Assembly (NCBI RefSeq): GCF_014529945.1
Contig: NZ_JACVFB010000003.1
Location: 62,001 to 126,000, forward strand
Source of the DNA: Chitinophaga varians
GTDB taxonomy: Bacteria > Bacteroidota > Bacteroidia > Chitinophagales > Chitinophagaceae
Reading direction: 5' to 3'
DNA: 64,000 nucleotides
Both the position numbers and the translations under genes were made by a program. The notes beneath the pieces are model-generated. The model was not told the origin of the DNA. It worked only from the letters and a program-made list of their open reading frames with translations, and made no database searches. Shown here piece by piece: positions 27,238-35,416 of this stretch (the stretch's first letter is position 1; each line of letters opens with the position of its first letter).

Positions 27238-28698
27238 ATGCGTACATCATCAATTATCATATTTTGTTTGCTGGCAACGGCTTTCAGCAGTTGCAAGAAG
27301 TTTGAGTACTTCCAGACAGACCCGAACAAACCCACCCAGGCCACACCAGAACTGCTGTTGACCAACATTGAAACCACCGCCTTCAATGACATCAGCACCT
27401 CGGCCGCCTTTGCCTCCCGCTACCTGGTCAATACCGACGGGATAGATTCCTACCAGTATTACAACTGGCAACGGTCCGGCTTTGGCGAGTTTGGCAGCCT
27501 CCGTCAGGTAGTGAAGATGGAAGAAGAAGCTACCCGCATCAACCAGCCCGTTTATCTGGCGCTGGGCAAGTTCTTCCGCGCCTGGTTTTTTATGAAACTG
27601 ACACTGGCCTTCGGCGATATCCCTTACAGTGAAGCGCTGAAAGGGTCTTCAGAGATGTTTACCCCCGTGTATGACCGTCAGGAAGACATCTTCCTCAACA
27701 TCCTCAATGACCTCAAAGCTGCCGGCGATCAACTGGCCGCAGCAGACGGGGAGATCCGGGGCGATGTTATTTACGGTGGGAAAAAAGAACAATGGAAGCG
27801 CCTGATCAACAGTTTCTCCCTGCGGGTATTAATGAGCCTGTCGCAGAAAGAGGGCAACGTCAAGCTGAAAGTAAAGGAACGTTTTGCCGAAATTGTGAAC
27901 AATCCGTCCAAATATCCGCTGCTGGGCAGCAGCGCTGACAACGGACAGCTGGTGTTTGCCGATTTGCAGGACAACCGTTATCCGTATTATAACAACAACA
28001 GTATGCAAACAGCCTTCTATCTGGAAGAGAATTTTGTGGACCTGTTGAAACAGTACCAGGATCCCCGGTTATTCCGTTTTGCGCAGAAAGCCACCAAATA
28101 TGCCGGACTGCCGGACAATGATTTCAACGCCTACGGCGGAGCCAAAGGCAGCGCCACCATCGACGAAAACAACAGCCGCGTCGTGAACGGTGAAGTATCC
28201 AAAATAGCCAAACGTTACTACAACGACCCTGTTAATGAGCCCAGCGTAGTACTGGGATATGCAGAGCTTCAGTTTGTGCTGGCCGAAGCCGTGGTGCGTG
28301 GCTGGATCAGCGGCAATGCCGCCGATTATTATAAAAAAGGAATACAGGCATCCATGGAATTTTGTAAAATAGCACCGGCAGATATCACGGCGTATCTTGC
28401 ACAGCCATCTGTGCAACTGGTACCCGGAAAAGAGCTGGAAGGTATCTTTAATCAGAAATATATCGGTTTCTTTATGAATTCCGGCTGGCAGGTGTTCTAT
28501 GAACAACGTCGTACAGGACTGCCGGTATTCGATGTTTCCGGCAACGGGGTGCTGAACAATAAAAAAGTACCCAAACGCTGGATGTATCCTGAACCAGAGC
28601 TGAACCTCAACAGACAGCACGTGAGCGATGCCATCACCCGGCAATATCCGCAGGGCGACAACATCAACGGCGTCATGTGGCTGCTCGTAAAAGAATAA
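27238..28698 (+). CDS. SusD/RagB-like lipoprotein (SusD-like type 2)
   Basis: 486 residues with a lipobox (AFSSC followed by KKFEYFQ). TPR-like helical content and the sequence LALGKFFRAWFFMKLTLAFGDIPYSEAL are characteristic of the SusD-like group, as is GYAELQFVLAEAVVRGW near residue 340. Surface lid of the SusC channel; binds the incoming ligand. Cotranscribed with SusC (10 bp) and the phosphodiesterase (11 bp). Confidence 0.92.
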   Translation: MRTSSIIIFCLLATAFSSCKKFEYFQTDPNKPTQATPELLLTNIETTAFNDISTSAAFASRYLVNTDGIDSYQYYNWQRSGFGEFGSLRQVVKMEEEATRINQPVYLALGKFFRAWFFMKLTLAFGDIPYSEALKGSSEMFTPVYDRQEDIFLNILNDLKAAGDQLAAADGEIRGDVIYGGKKEQWKRLINSFSLRVLMSLSQKEGNVKLKVKERFAEIVNNPSKYPLLGSSADNGQLVFADLQDNRYPYYNNNSMQTAFYLEENFVDLLKQYQDPRLFRFAQKATKYAGLPDNDFNAYGGAKGSATIDENNSRVVNGEVSKIAKRYYNDPVNEPSVVLGYAELQFVLAEAVVRGWISGNAADYYKKGIQASMEFCKIAPADITAYLAQPSVQLVPGKELEGIFNQKYIGFFMNSGWQVFYEQRRTGLPVFDVSGNGVLNNKKVPKRWMYPEPELNLNRQHVSDAITRQYPQGDNINGVMWLLVKE

Positions 28699-28709
28699 AA
28701 ATGTGATCC

Positions 28710-29942
28710 ATGTTAAAAGCATTTATCTTTTCCATCGTTACTTTCTCCTGCACCACCCTGATGGTACAGGCACAGAAAAAGAAAGCCCTGTTTATTATTG
28801 TAGATGGTATCCCGGCGGACGTTATCGAAAAACAGCCAACGCCGCATCTGCGTGAGATCGCCAAAGTGGGCGGTTACACCCGCGCCTATGTAGGCGGAGA
28901 GAAAGACGGTTACTCCCAGACACCCACCATCTCGGCAGTAGGCTATAACAGCCTGCTTACCGGTACCTGGGTCAACAAACACAATGTGTGGGATAATGAT
29001 ATCGCCGCACAGAACTACAGCTACGGCAGTATTTTCCGCTTTTTCAGGCAGGCATACCCGCAAAAGAAAACGGCTGTCTTCTCCTCCTGGCTCGATAACC
29101 GCACCAAACTGGTGGGCGACGGCCTGCCACAAACCGGTAACCTGAAAATTGACTACCATGTAGACGGCCTGGAGAAAGATACCGCCCGCTTCCCGCATGA
29201 TAAAGACAGCTGGTACATGCACCTGATCGATGAAGCCGTGGTAGACAGCGCCGCCGATTACATCCGTAAACAAGCGCCGGACCTCACATGGGTATACCTC
29301 GAATACACCGACGACATGGGGCACCGTTATGGCGACAGTGAAAAGTTCTATGCCGCCGTCAACATGATGGATGATCAGATTGGCCGCATCTGGAACGCAC
29401 TCGAATACCGCCGCAAAAACTTCGGCGAAGAGTGGCAGCTGTTCATCACCACAGACCATGGTCGCACCGCCAGCAACGGGAAAGGCCACGGTGGCCAGTC
29501 GGACCGCGAGCGCACCACCTGGATGTTCACCAATGCCAAAGGCCTGAACGACTACTTCAAGACCGGTCAACCCGGTATTGTGGACATCCTGCCTACAATG
29601 GCCCGCTTCCTGCAGATTAATATTCCCCAGCCGGACGCCCGCGAACTCGATGGCGCGCCCCTGACAGGCAAAGTATCGCTGACACAGCCAGGCGCCACAC
29701 TGGACAATGGCTCGCTGCATCTGACCTGGAAAGCCCGCGAGAAGAAAGGCAACGTGAAAGTATGGGTGACCACCACCAACCATTTCAAAACCGGTGGCCA
29801 GGACACCTATAAATTGCTCGGCGAAGTACCGCTACAGCAGGAACATGCCACCATCAGTGTGAAAGACATGCCCTCCGGATTTTATAAAGTCGTGATGGAA
29901 GGACCGGATAATACGGTCAACCGATGGGTAGGAAAACTGTGA
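28710..29942 (+). CDS. Type I phosphodiesterase/nucleotide-pyrophosphatase-like hydrolase, secreted
   Basis: 410 residues with a signal peptide (TLMVQAQ). Alkaline-phosphatase-superfamily metal sites are visible: KALFIIVDGIPADV (first Asp), nucleophile region SQTPTISAVGYNSLLTG, DDMGHRYG (Asp and His) and ITTDHGR (Asp-His). A GHGGQSDRER segment gives the last His. The C-terminal 100 residues form an extra beta domain. It likely removes phosphate or phosphodiester groups from the substrate of the SusC/SusD pair, or scavenges phosphate. Exact nucleophile (Thr or Ser) is uncertain. Confidence 0.87.
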   Translation: MLKAFIFSIVTFSCTTLMVQAQKKKALFIIVDGIPADVIEKQPTPHLREIAKVGGYTRAYVGGEKDGYSQTPTISAVGYNSLLTGTWVNKHNVWDNDIAAQNYSYGSIFRFFRQAYPQKKTAVFSSWLDNRTKLVGDGLPQTGNLKIDYHVDGLEKDTARFPHDKDSWYMHLIDEAVVDSAADYIRKQAPDLTWVYLEYTDDMGHRYGDSEKFYAAVNMMDDQIGRIWNALEYRRKNFGEEWQLFITTDHGRTASNGKGHGGQSDRERTTWMFTNAKGLNDYFKTGQPGIVDILPTMARFLQINIPQPDARELDGAPLTGKVSLTQPGATLDNGSLHLTWKAREKKGNVKVWVTTTNHFKTGGQDTYKLLGEVPLQQEHATISVKDMPSGFYKVVMEGPDNTVNRWVGKL

Positions 29943-29955
29943 TCCATATTTTCAG

Positions 29956-29990
29956 CAACGGGCGCCATGATAGGCGCCCGTTGTTTTTTT
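29956..29990 (+). terminator. Rho-independent terminator of the first SusCD operon
   Basis: CAACGGGCGCC (29956-29966), ATGATA loop, GGCGCCCGTTG (29973-29983), then seven T. Textbook form. Confidence 0.92.
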
Positions 29991-30053
29991 GCGCCTTCCT
30001 GTTTCGCATAAGCATTGGTTTGATTCCCATAATTTTCCCGTCTCCCCAGGTGC

Positions 30054-30061
30054 TAATTTTG
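30054..30061 (+). promoter_or_regulatory. Candidate -7 element (TAATTTTG) of the SDR gene
   Basis: Exact TAnnTTTG match. Transcription would begin near 30068, which would exclude the ATG at 30064 and favour the one at 30085. Confidence 0.4.
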
Positions 30062-30084
30062 TGATGCAAACCTTACAGGAAACC

Positions 30085-31020
30085 ATGCAACAACCTATCA
30101 ATTCCCCCTTCAACGCAGAAAGCACTGCCACGGAAGTCGCCTCCGGACATCATTTAAACGGGAAAACAGCGGTCGTTACCGGCGGCAACTCCGGCATCGG
30201 ACTGGAAATAGCCAGGGTATTCGCCGAAGCGGGAGCGCAGGTGATCGTCGGTGCGAGAGATGCCGGTAAAGCCGCAGCGGTACTGCAACAGCTTCCAAAT
30301 GTTTCCTTTATCCCGTTGGATTTATCTGATCCTGATAGCGTAGACAACTTTGCAGCGCAGTTGCTGGCAGAACATAACAAACTCGATTATCTGTTCAACA
30401 ATGCAGGATTGTTCAATGTACCATCTTTTCAAACAGACAAGCGGGGGTATGAACTACAGTTTGGGGTCAATCACCTGGGCCACTTTCAGTTGACCGGCAG
30501 ACTATGGCCGGCGTTGAAACAAGCTGGCAGGGCCAGGGTGATCAACACCGCTTCTATCGGGCATCGGCATATGGCGTTGCAACCCGATGATATCAACTTT
30601 GAAAAGCAACCTTTTGATACGAGAAAAGCTTATGGACAATCCAAAACGGCCAATGTGCTGTTTACCGTGGAGCTGGACCGTATCGGGCAGCAATATGGCA
30701 TCAGGGCTTATGCGGTACACCCCGGGGCGGTCCAAACGGATGTGTTCCGGTATATGAGTCCGGACGAATACCGTACCTGGGCGCAGCCCATCAAAACGTT
30801 TAAGACACCGCAACAAGGCGCCGCTACGCTCGTCTGGTGTGGGCTTAGTTCTCAACTGGCCGATATCGGTGGGGTATATTGCGAAAACTGCAACATCTCC
30901 GAACGTGTGCCCGCCGACGTTACCGTACCATACGGCGTCCGACCGTATGCGCTTGATCCCGTACAGGCGACTGTCCTGTGGCAACTGAGCCAGCGCGTCA
31001 CAGGTGTCAGATTTTCGTAA
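30085..31020 (+). CDS. Short-chain dehydrogenase/reductase
   Basis: About 311 residues from the ATG at 30085, preceded by AGGA; an ATG at 30064 is possible. Classical Rossmann elements: TGGNSGIGLEIARVF (TGxxxGIG), NNAGLF, active Tyr-Lys in KAYGQSKTANVLF with upstream NTAS Ser, and VHPGAVQTD after strand 6. The sequence is nearest to the retinol-dehydrogenase/WWOX-like group of oxidoreductases. Substrate unknown. An AraC gene follows after 9 bp, probably in the same transcript. Confidence 0.9.
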   Translation: MQQPINSPFNAESTATEVASGHHLNGKTAVVTGGNSGIGLEIARVFAEAGAQVIVGARDAGKAAAVLQQLPNVSFIPLDLSDPDSVDNFAAQLLAEHNKLDYLFNNAGLFNVPSFQTDKRGYELQFGVNHLGHFQLTGRLWPALKQAGRARVINTASIGHRHMALQPDDINFEKQPFDTRKAYGQSKTANVLFTVELDRIGQQYGIRAYAVHPGAVQTDVFRYMSPDEYRTWAQPIKTFKTPQQGAATLVWCGLSSQLADIGGVYCENCNISERVPADVTVPYGVRPYALDPVQATVLWQLSQRVTGVRFS

Positions 31021-31029
31021 CTTAGGTAC

Positions 31030-31902
31030 ATGAAGTCAGTCGAACAGATCGAACAGTTTTTCACCAGAAGGAACCAGCCGTACTCCAACCTACAGGAGTA
31101 TTATGCATTTTATGTGGGAGATGATCACCCGGACCTTCCTTCTCCTTTTATCCGGCGTAACTATTACAAAATCACCCTGATACTGGAAGGTGAGATCGGA
31201 ATTACCTATGCTGATCGAAGCATTACGGTAAAGGACAAAGCCATTATTTTCAGTAACCCGATGATCCCTTACTCCTGGGAGCGCCGGTCTGACAAGCTGC
31301 GTTACTACTTCTGTTTGTTTACCGATTCGTTTGTATATAATCTGGCAGCATCTCCTGTCTTCAACGTCCGTGGCGATCATGTGCTGCCTCCGGATGAAAC
31401 GATTGCGGAGAAATTAACATTCATCTTTCAGATGATGATCAAAGAGCAGGAAGGAGACTATCAACAAAAGAACGAGGTGATCAGGAACTATATCCAGTTG
31501 CTGTATCATGAAGCGATGAAGATAACGCCTCCCACTACCTGGCAACCGCAAAACTCCGCCCACAGGATCACCACGCTGTTCCTGGAATTGCTGGCCAAAC
31601 AATGCGCCATTACCACCGTACATGAGCAGGTACAACTGAAAACGGCGGCAGCTTTTGCCACACAACTGTCCATACACGTGAACTACCTGAACAGAGCAGT
31701 GAAGACGGTTACCGGCAAAACCACTACGCAGGTCATCGCCGACCACCTCCTGAAGGAAGCCCAAACCCTACTACGCGTTACCAGTTGGAGTATTGGTGAG
31801 ATCGCGTACTGCCTTGGCTTTGGACATCCTTCCAACTTCACCGTCTTCTTTCGTAAAATGAGCGGACAAAGTCCCCATGATTTCCGGGGAACCCATCAAT
31901 AG
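31030..31902 (+). CDS. AraC-family transcriptional regulator
   Basis: 290 residues. N-terminal cupin-like domain (NYYKITLILEGEIGITYADR; NPMIPYSWERR) and C-terminal AraC domain (AAAFATQLSIHVNYLNRAVK; SIGEIAYCLGFGHPSNFTVF, then FRKMSGQSPHDFR). The N-terminal form is common among Bacteroidota AraC proteins encoded beside SDR enzymes. Probably cotranscribed with the SDR gene 9 bp upstream. Confidence 0.9.
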   Translation: MKSVEQIEQFFTRRNQPYSNLQEYYAFYVGDDHPDLPSPFIRRNYYKITLILEGEIGITYADRSITVKDKAIIFSNPMIPYSWERRSDKLRYYFCLFTDSFVYNLAASPVFNVRGDHVLPPDETIAEKLTFIFQMMIKEQEGDYQQKNEVIRNYIQLLYHEAMKITPPTTWQPQNSAHRITTLFLELLAKQCAITTVHEQVQLKTAAAFATQLSIHVNYLNRAVKTVTGKTTTQVIADHLLKEAQTLLRVTSWSIGEIAYCLGFGHPSNFTVFFRKMSGQSPHDFRGTHQ

Positions 31903-31903
31903 G

Positions 31904-32335
31904 TTATTCAAACCTGCTCTGGTCCGGATAAGGTGCGCCCTTTCCCGTTTGACACAACTTTTTCAGGCTTCTTAAAAACATGGCCCAGTCATAGGTGCAA
32001 ACAGCATAGGTAGGTGAATAGTCTTTCCATCCATCGTGATGAAAGAACAACGTAGTACCGTCCTTATGCGGTTCCAGGTCGAAGGTAATGGTGGTCCCGA
32101 CCCATTCATCTACCGCCTTCCGGCACTCCCACTTCACTTGTTTGGAAGGCTGCAGCGCAGTCACTTTCATCTCTTTAAAATAGTCTCCGAAAGCAAAACG
32201 GGCAATGCTGCCGATCTCAGGTTTTGCAATGGTGTCCGGTGTCCACCATCCGGCCAGTCCTGTTTGTGTGGAAAGGGCCTTGTAAACTTCTTCCGGAGCA
32301 ACTTTAATCACTAATCTGTGCCAAATATTGACCAT
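31904..32335 (-). CDS. SRPBCC/AHSA1-like (START-fold) protein
   Basis: 143 residues from the ATG at 32335; the frame upstream has no coding character. IWHRLVIKVAPEEVYKALST is the typical first strand and helix, TGLAGWWTPDTIAKPEIGS the loop, and HHDGWKDYSPTYAVCTYDWAMFLRSL the long C-terminal helix that closes the hydrophobic pocket. Members bind hydrophobic ligands; often encoded singly. Converges with the AraC gene, one base between stops. Confidence 0.85.
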   Translation of the reverse strand: MVNIWHRLVIKVAPEEVYKALSTQTGLAGWWTPDTIAKPEIGSIARFAFGDYFKEMKVTALQPSKQVKWECRKAVDEWVGTTITFDLEPHKDGTTLFFHHDGWKDYSPTYAVCTYDWAMFLRSLKKLCQTGKGAPYPDQSRFE

Positions 32336-32432
32336 GATGATGGTTTTTTGTTGAATAACAAATTTAACTGCTTGTTGTTGCTTACGGGAGGCACAAAAGA
32401 GACATTCTTGCGGGGCGATTGGGACATACAAC

Positions 32433-32458
32433 AAAGGCCCGGGAAATCCCGGGCCTTT
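32433..32458. terminator. 12-bp perfect hairpin
   Basis: AAAGGCCCGGGA and its complement with a 2-base loop, about 30 bp past the stop of the TlpA-like gene. No long T-run follows, so termination strength is uncertain. Confidence 0.6.
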
Positions 32459-32489
32459 CGTAGGCAGGCTACTATTGCATCATCAAAAA

Positions 32490-33950
32490 TCACTGATTGG
32501 CCAGCGTTACCATGGCGGATACTTCCGCAACGGCCGCGTCATCTCCTCCGCTAAATCCGGTGAAGCGGAAACGGATATTGCCTTTCCCGTCAATCACGAA
32601 CTTCGTGGGGATGCCCTGCACCTTATAGCTGTCCACCACTTTGTTGATACCGGTAGCGGAATCTTTCAGGTCCATCAGCACCTGAAAAGGATAACCATTG
32701 CCGGTGATAAACTTTTTAGCACTGGCGGTGGCGTTCTCTTCTTTCTCCCACGTGTGTACGAACAGGAACTTCACGTTTGGATCATTTTTGTATTTCTCCA
32801 TCGCTTTTTTCATCGCAGGGAAGGAAGCTTTGCAGGGACCGCACCAGGTGGCCCAGAAGTCGAGCACCACGGTCTTTCCTTTGTAGTCAGACAGTGACAC
32901 GGTATTACCATCTGCATCTTTCAGTGTGAATCCGGGCGCCGGTTCTTTGATGATCTGTTTGGCAAATTCTTCCTTCATCTTATCATCGAGGCCACCTTTC
33001 AGGGAATCGATGTATTGCTCCAGCCGATTGTCGCCGCGCACTTTGGCGTAAGCTTCCGCCAGTATCCCTCTGTTGTCCGCATTCAGTCGGCCTTGTGCAG
33101 CTACCTCGCTGAGACGTGCGAAAGCCTGCTGGTACTCGCCTTTGGCAAGCAGCACTTTGGCGTACATTTCATTCACCTGCGGGCGCACCGGTGTTTCTGC
33201 TTGTTCGGCGCGTTTCAGGTACACCAATGCAGTATCATACTCTTTGTCATTGAACAACAGCAGCGCATAGGAGCTGAGATAACCAGGATAGCCCATGGCC
33301 GCAAATGCTGCACCTTCCTCGTTTTTACGGGTAGTCCTGAATTCATAGGCATCTTCAATGGCTTTTTTATACAGCATTTTTCCTTCAGCGGTATGACCAT
33401 GTTTGAGAATCCGCTCTGCGGTACCGACCCACCCCTGTCCTTTCCAGAAGGGCGATACAATGAGGTCGGCATATTCCAGCGCTTTAGGCAGATTGTCGGC
33501 CTGCGCATAGGCAGTACCAACGCTGCTGGTGGCGTAGTCATAGATGATCGCGTCCTTGTTCTGTTTATCCCGCGGGAACTTTTTGAGCCATGCTTTATAA
33601 AGTGCTTCTTTCTTCACCGGGTCGGTTTCATGATAGATGACCTGCACCGCGTTGTTACGGGCAGCAAAGCCAGTGGGAAAATGTTCAGCAGCTACCTGTT
33701 GAATGGAATCACCGACGTTATTTTTCTTCAGCTGGTAGAAGAAACGGGCGGCGGTGAGCCAGTCGGCTTCTTTTTTGCTTTTGGTCAATGCATACATTTT
33801 GTTTGACAGCAGTGCTTTCTCTGCATCGTCGCCTTTGGCAAGGCGGCTATAGTAGCGCGTCAGCGAGTCGGGGCTTATCTGCGCCTGACCGCTTGACTGG
33901 CCGGCGGCCAGCAGGCAGCCACCGAGCACGATTGGGAATACTTTCTTCAT
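32490..33950 (-). CDS. TlpA-like thioredoxin-domain protein with TPR-like N-terminus, periplasmic
   Basis: 486 residues with signal peptide (GGCLLAAGQSSGQAQ). Residues 30-340 are helical and repeat-like (for example KGEYQQAFARLSEVAAQGRL). The C-terminal domain from about 340 is TlpA/AhpC-like with the active site FWATWCGPCKASFP near residue 370 and the cis-Pro loop QGIPTKFVID. It reduces or isomerises disulfides in the periplasm. It is last in the operon sigma, FecR, SusC, SusD; such thioredoxins are common cargo of these operons and suggest a Cys-containing or peptide substrate, which is inference. Confidence 0.88.
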   Translation of the reverse strand: MKKVFPIVLGGCLLAAGQSSGQAQISPDSLTRYYSRLAKGDDAEKALLSNKMYALTKSKKEADWLTAARFFYQLKKNNVGDSIQQVAAEHFPTGFAARNNAVQVIYHETDPVKKEALYKAWLKKFPRDKQNKDAIIYDYATSSVGTAYAQADNLPKALEYADLIVSPFWKGQGWVGTAERILKHGHTAEGKMLYKKAIEDAYEFRTTRKNEEGAAFAAMGYPGYLSSYALLLFNDKEYDTALVYLKRAEQAETPVRPQVNEMYAKVLLAKGEYQQAFARLSEVAAQGRLNADNRGILAEAYAKVRGDNRLEQYIDSLKGGLDDKMKEEFAKQIIKEPAPGFTLKDADGNTVSLSDYKGKTVVLDFWATWCGPCKASFPAMKKAMEKYKNDPNVKFLFVHTWEKEENATASAKKFITGNGYPFQVLMDLKDSATGINKVVDSYKVQGIPTKFVIDGKGNIRFRFTGFSGGDDAAVAEVSAMVTLANQ

Positions 33951-33970
33951 ATAACAGGGTTGGTTTTATG

Positions 33971-35404
33971 TTAATTGTTATATCCTGGATTTTGCGTCAG
34001 TGCAGGGTTGGCCACGCGTTGCGCATCCGGTATGGGGTACAACACATCGGTACTGGTCCACGTAGCAGGCCTCATGCCGCCAATCACCTCATCAGCGCGG
34101 GTTTTACCGCCACCGGAAATGGCGGGTGTACGCTTCAGGTCAAACCAGCGATGCCCCCATTCGCCAAACAGTTCTGCCTTTCTTTCTTTTTCTATAGCGA
34201 GTAACAGATTGGCCGGTGTGATGCTGTTGTCCAGGCCAGGGAGACCAGCTTTGTCCCTAATGGTGTTTACATCCTCCATAGCGCCGGTGAGATTGCCCAG
34301 CTGCGCCCGTGCTTCTGCGCGGATCAGGTATTGTTCCGCCAGTCGCAGCATCACGTTAAACTCGTTGCCCATAGTAGCGCCGGTGGCCAGTACCCTCATT
34401 TTGTATTTGGTGATCACTTTATAATTCTGTCCGCCGATGTCTGTAGCGGCCACCCAGCTGGTTTTGCGCTTGTCTCCCGACTCCAGGGAATTATACAGTG
34501 TATCCGTCAGCGTTACAGCCGGAATGCTGCCTGGCGCAGCGGCATAGCTGCCACCGTTGGCATCACGGTTGGTAGTATACGTGGAAATACCGGTCAATGT
34601 GGCCAGCTGCCAGATCACTTCATTGCTGGTATTGCCGAAAGTGGTATTCAGGTCTTTATTCAGGCTATATATCCCGGAGTTGATCACCGCATTGGCCGCG
34701 GCTTCTGCTTTGGCCCAGTCTTTCTGGTACAGATAGGCCCGCGCCAGCAGCGCGTTGGCCGTCTGCCGGTTGATCCTTGTTCGCAGCGTAGCCGGATAAG
34801 CATCGGTGAGCAATCCCTGCGCTTCTGTCAGATCGGTGATGATCTGCGCCCATACCTGCGAAGCGGCCGTCCGTGGTAAGGTAGCATTGCTCAACGGATC
34901 ATCTTTCAGCGGCATGGGCACGTCGCCGAACATGTTCACGAGATAGCCATATATAAAAGCTCTCCACACTTTCGTTTCTCCCAACAACTGATTTTTGACG
35001 GCAGGAGAAAGTGTTGTGCTGCGGCCGATCCCTTCCATCATGGCATTGGCCTGCGCTATCGTGGTATAACTGTAACCCCACAACGTAGTATTGGCAAGCC
35101 CGTTAGTTACCGCAATGTTGTTGGTTTTAAACTCATCGTACGACGGACTGGAAACATTGTTCTGCAACTCGTTGGCAGAAAGGCCCGGCAGTTCAGCTAA
35201 GGGAAACAACAAATCCCGTATCGCAGAAGTGTTATAAATACCCAGCACGGCACTGGTAGCCGTAGCTTCAGCAGCAAAGGCCTGGTCAAGTCCTACCTGG
35301 GTGGTAGGCGGACCAATTTCCACCAGCTTTCGGCAGGAAGACAAAACACTGCCCGCCAGTAGTAGCGACAACATCACTTTTTTATGAATAGTAGAAGACA
35401 ACAT
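33971..35404 (-). CDS. SusD/RagB-family nutrient-binding lipoprotein
   Basis: 477 residues with a lipobox (GSVLSSC followed by RKLVEIG). Classical SusD segments: LLGETKVWRAFIYGYLVNMFG with DVPMPLKDDP, NALLARAYLYQKDWAKAEAA and, at the C-terminus, IEKERKAELFGEWGHRWFDL and YPIPDAQRVANPALTQNPGY. Surface-exposed partner of the SusC encoded 12 bp upstream in the transcript. Confidence 0.95.
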   Translation of the reverse strand: MLSSTIHKKVMLSLLLAGSVLSSCRKLVEIGPPTTQVGLDQAFAAEATATSAVLGIYNTSAIRDLLFPLAELPGLSANELQNNVSSPSYDEFKTNNIAVTNGLANTTLWGYSYTTIAQANAMMEGIGRSTTLSPAVKNQLLGETKVWRAFIYGYLVNMFGDVPMPLKDDPLSNATLPRTAASQVWAQIITDLTEAQGLLTDAYPATLRTRINRQTANALLARAYLYQKDWAKAEAAANAVINSGIYSLNKDLNTTFGNTSNEVIWQLATLTGISTYTTNRDANGGSYAAAPGSIPAVTLTDTLYNSLESGDKRKTSWVAATDIGGQNYKVITKYKMRVLATGATMGNEFNVMLRLAEQYLIRAEARAQLGNLTGAMEDVNTIRDKAGLPGLDNSITPANLLLAIEKERKAELFGEWGHRWFDLKRTPAISGGGKTRADEVIGGMRPATWTSTDVLYPIPDAQRVANPALTQNPGYNN

Positions 35405-35416
35405 AACAATCAGATT

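Noticed and set aside
28713..29783. 356-residue minus-strand open frame
   Set aside because: Antisense shadow of the phosphodiesterase gene; no recognisable domain.
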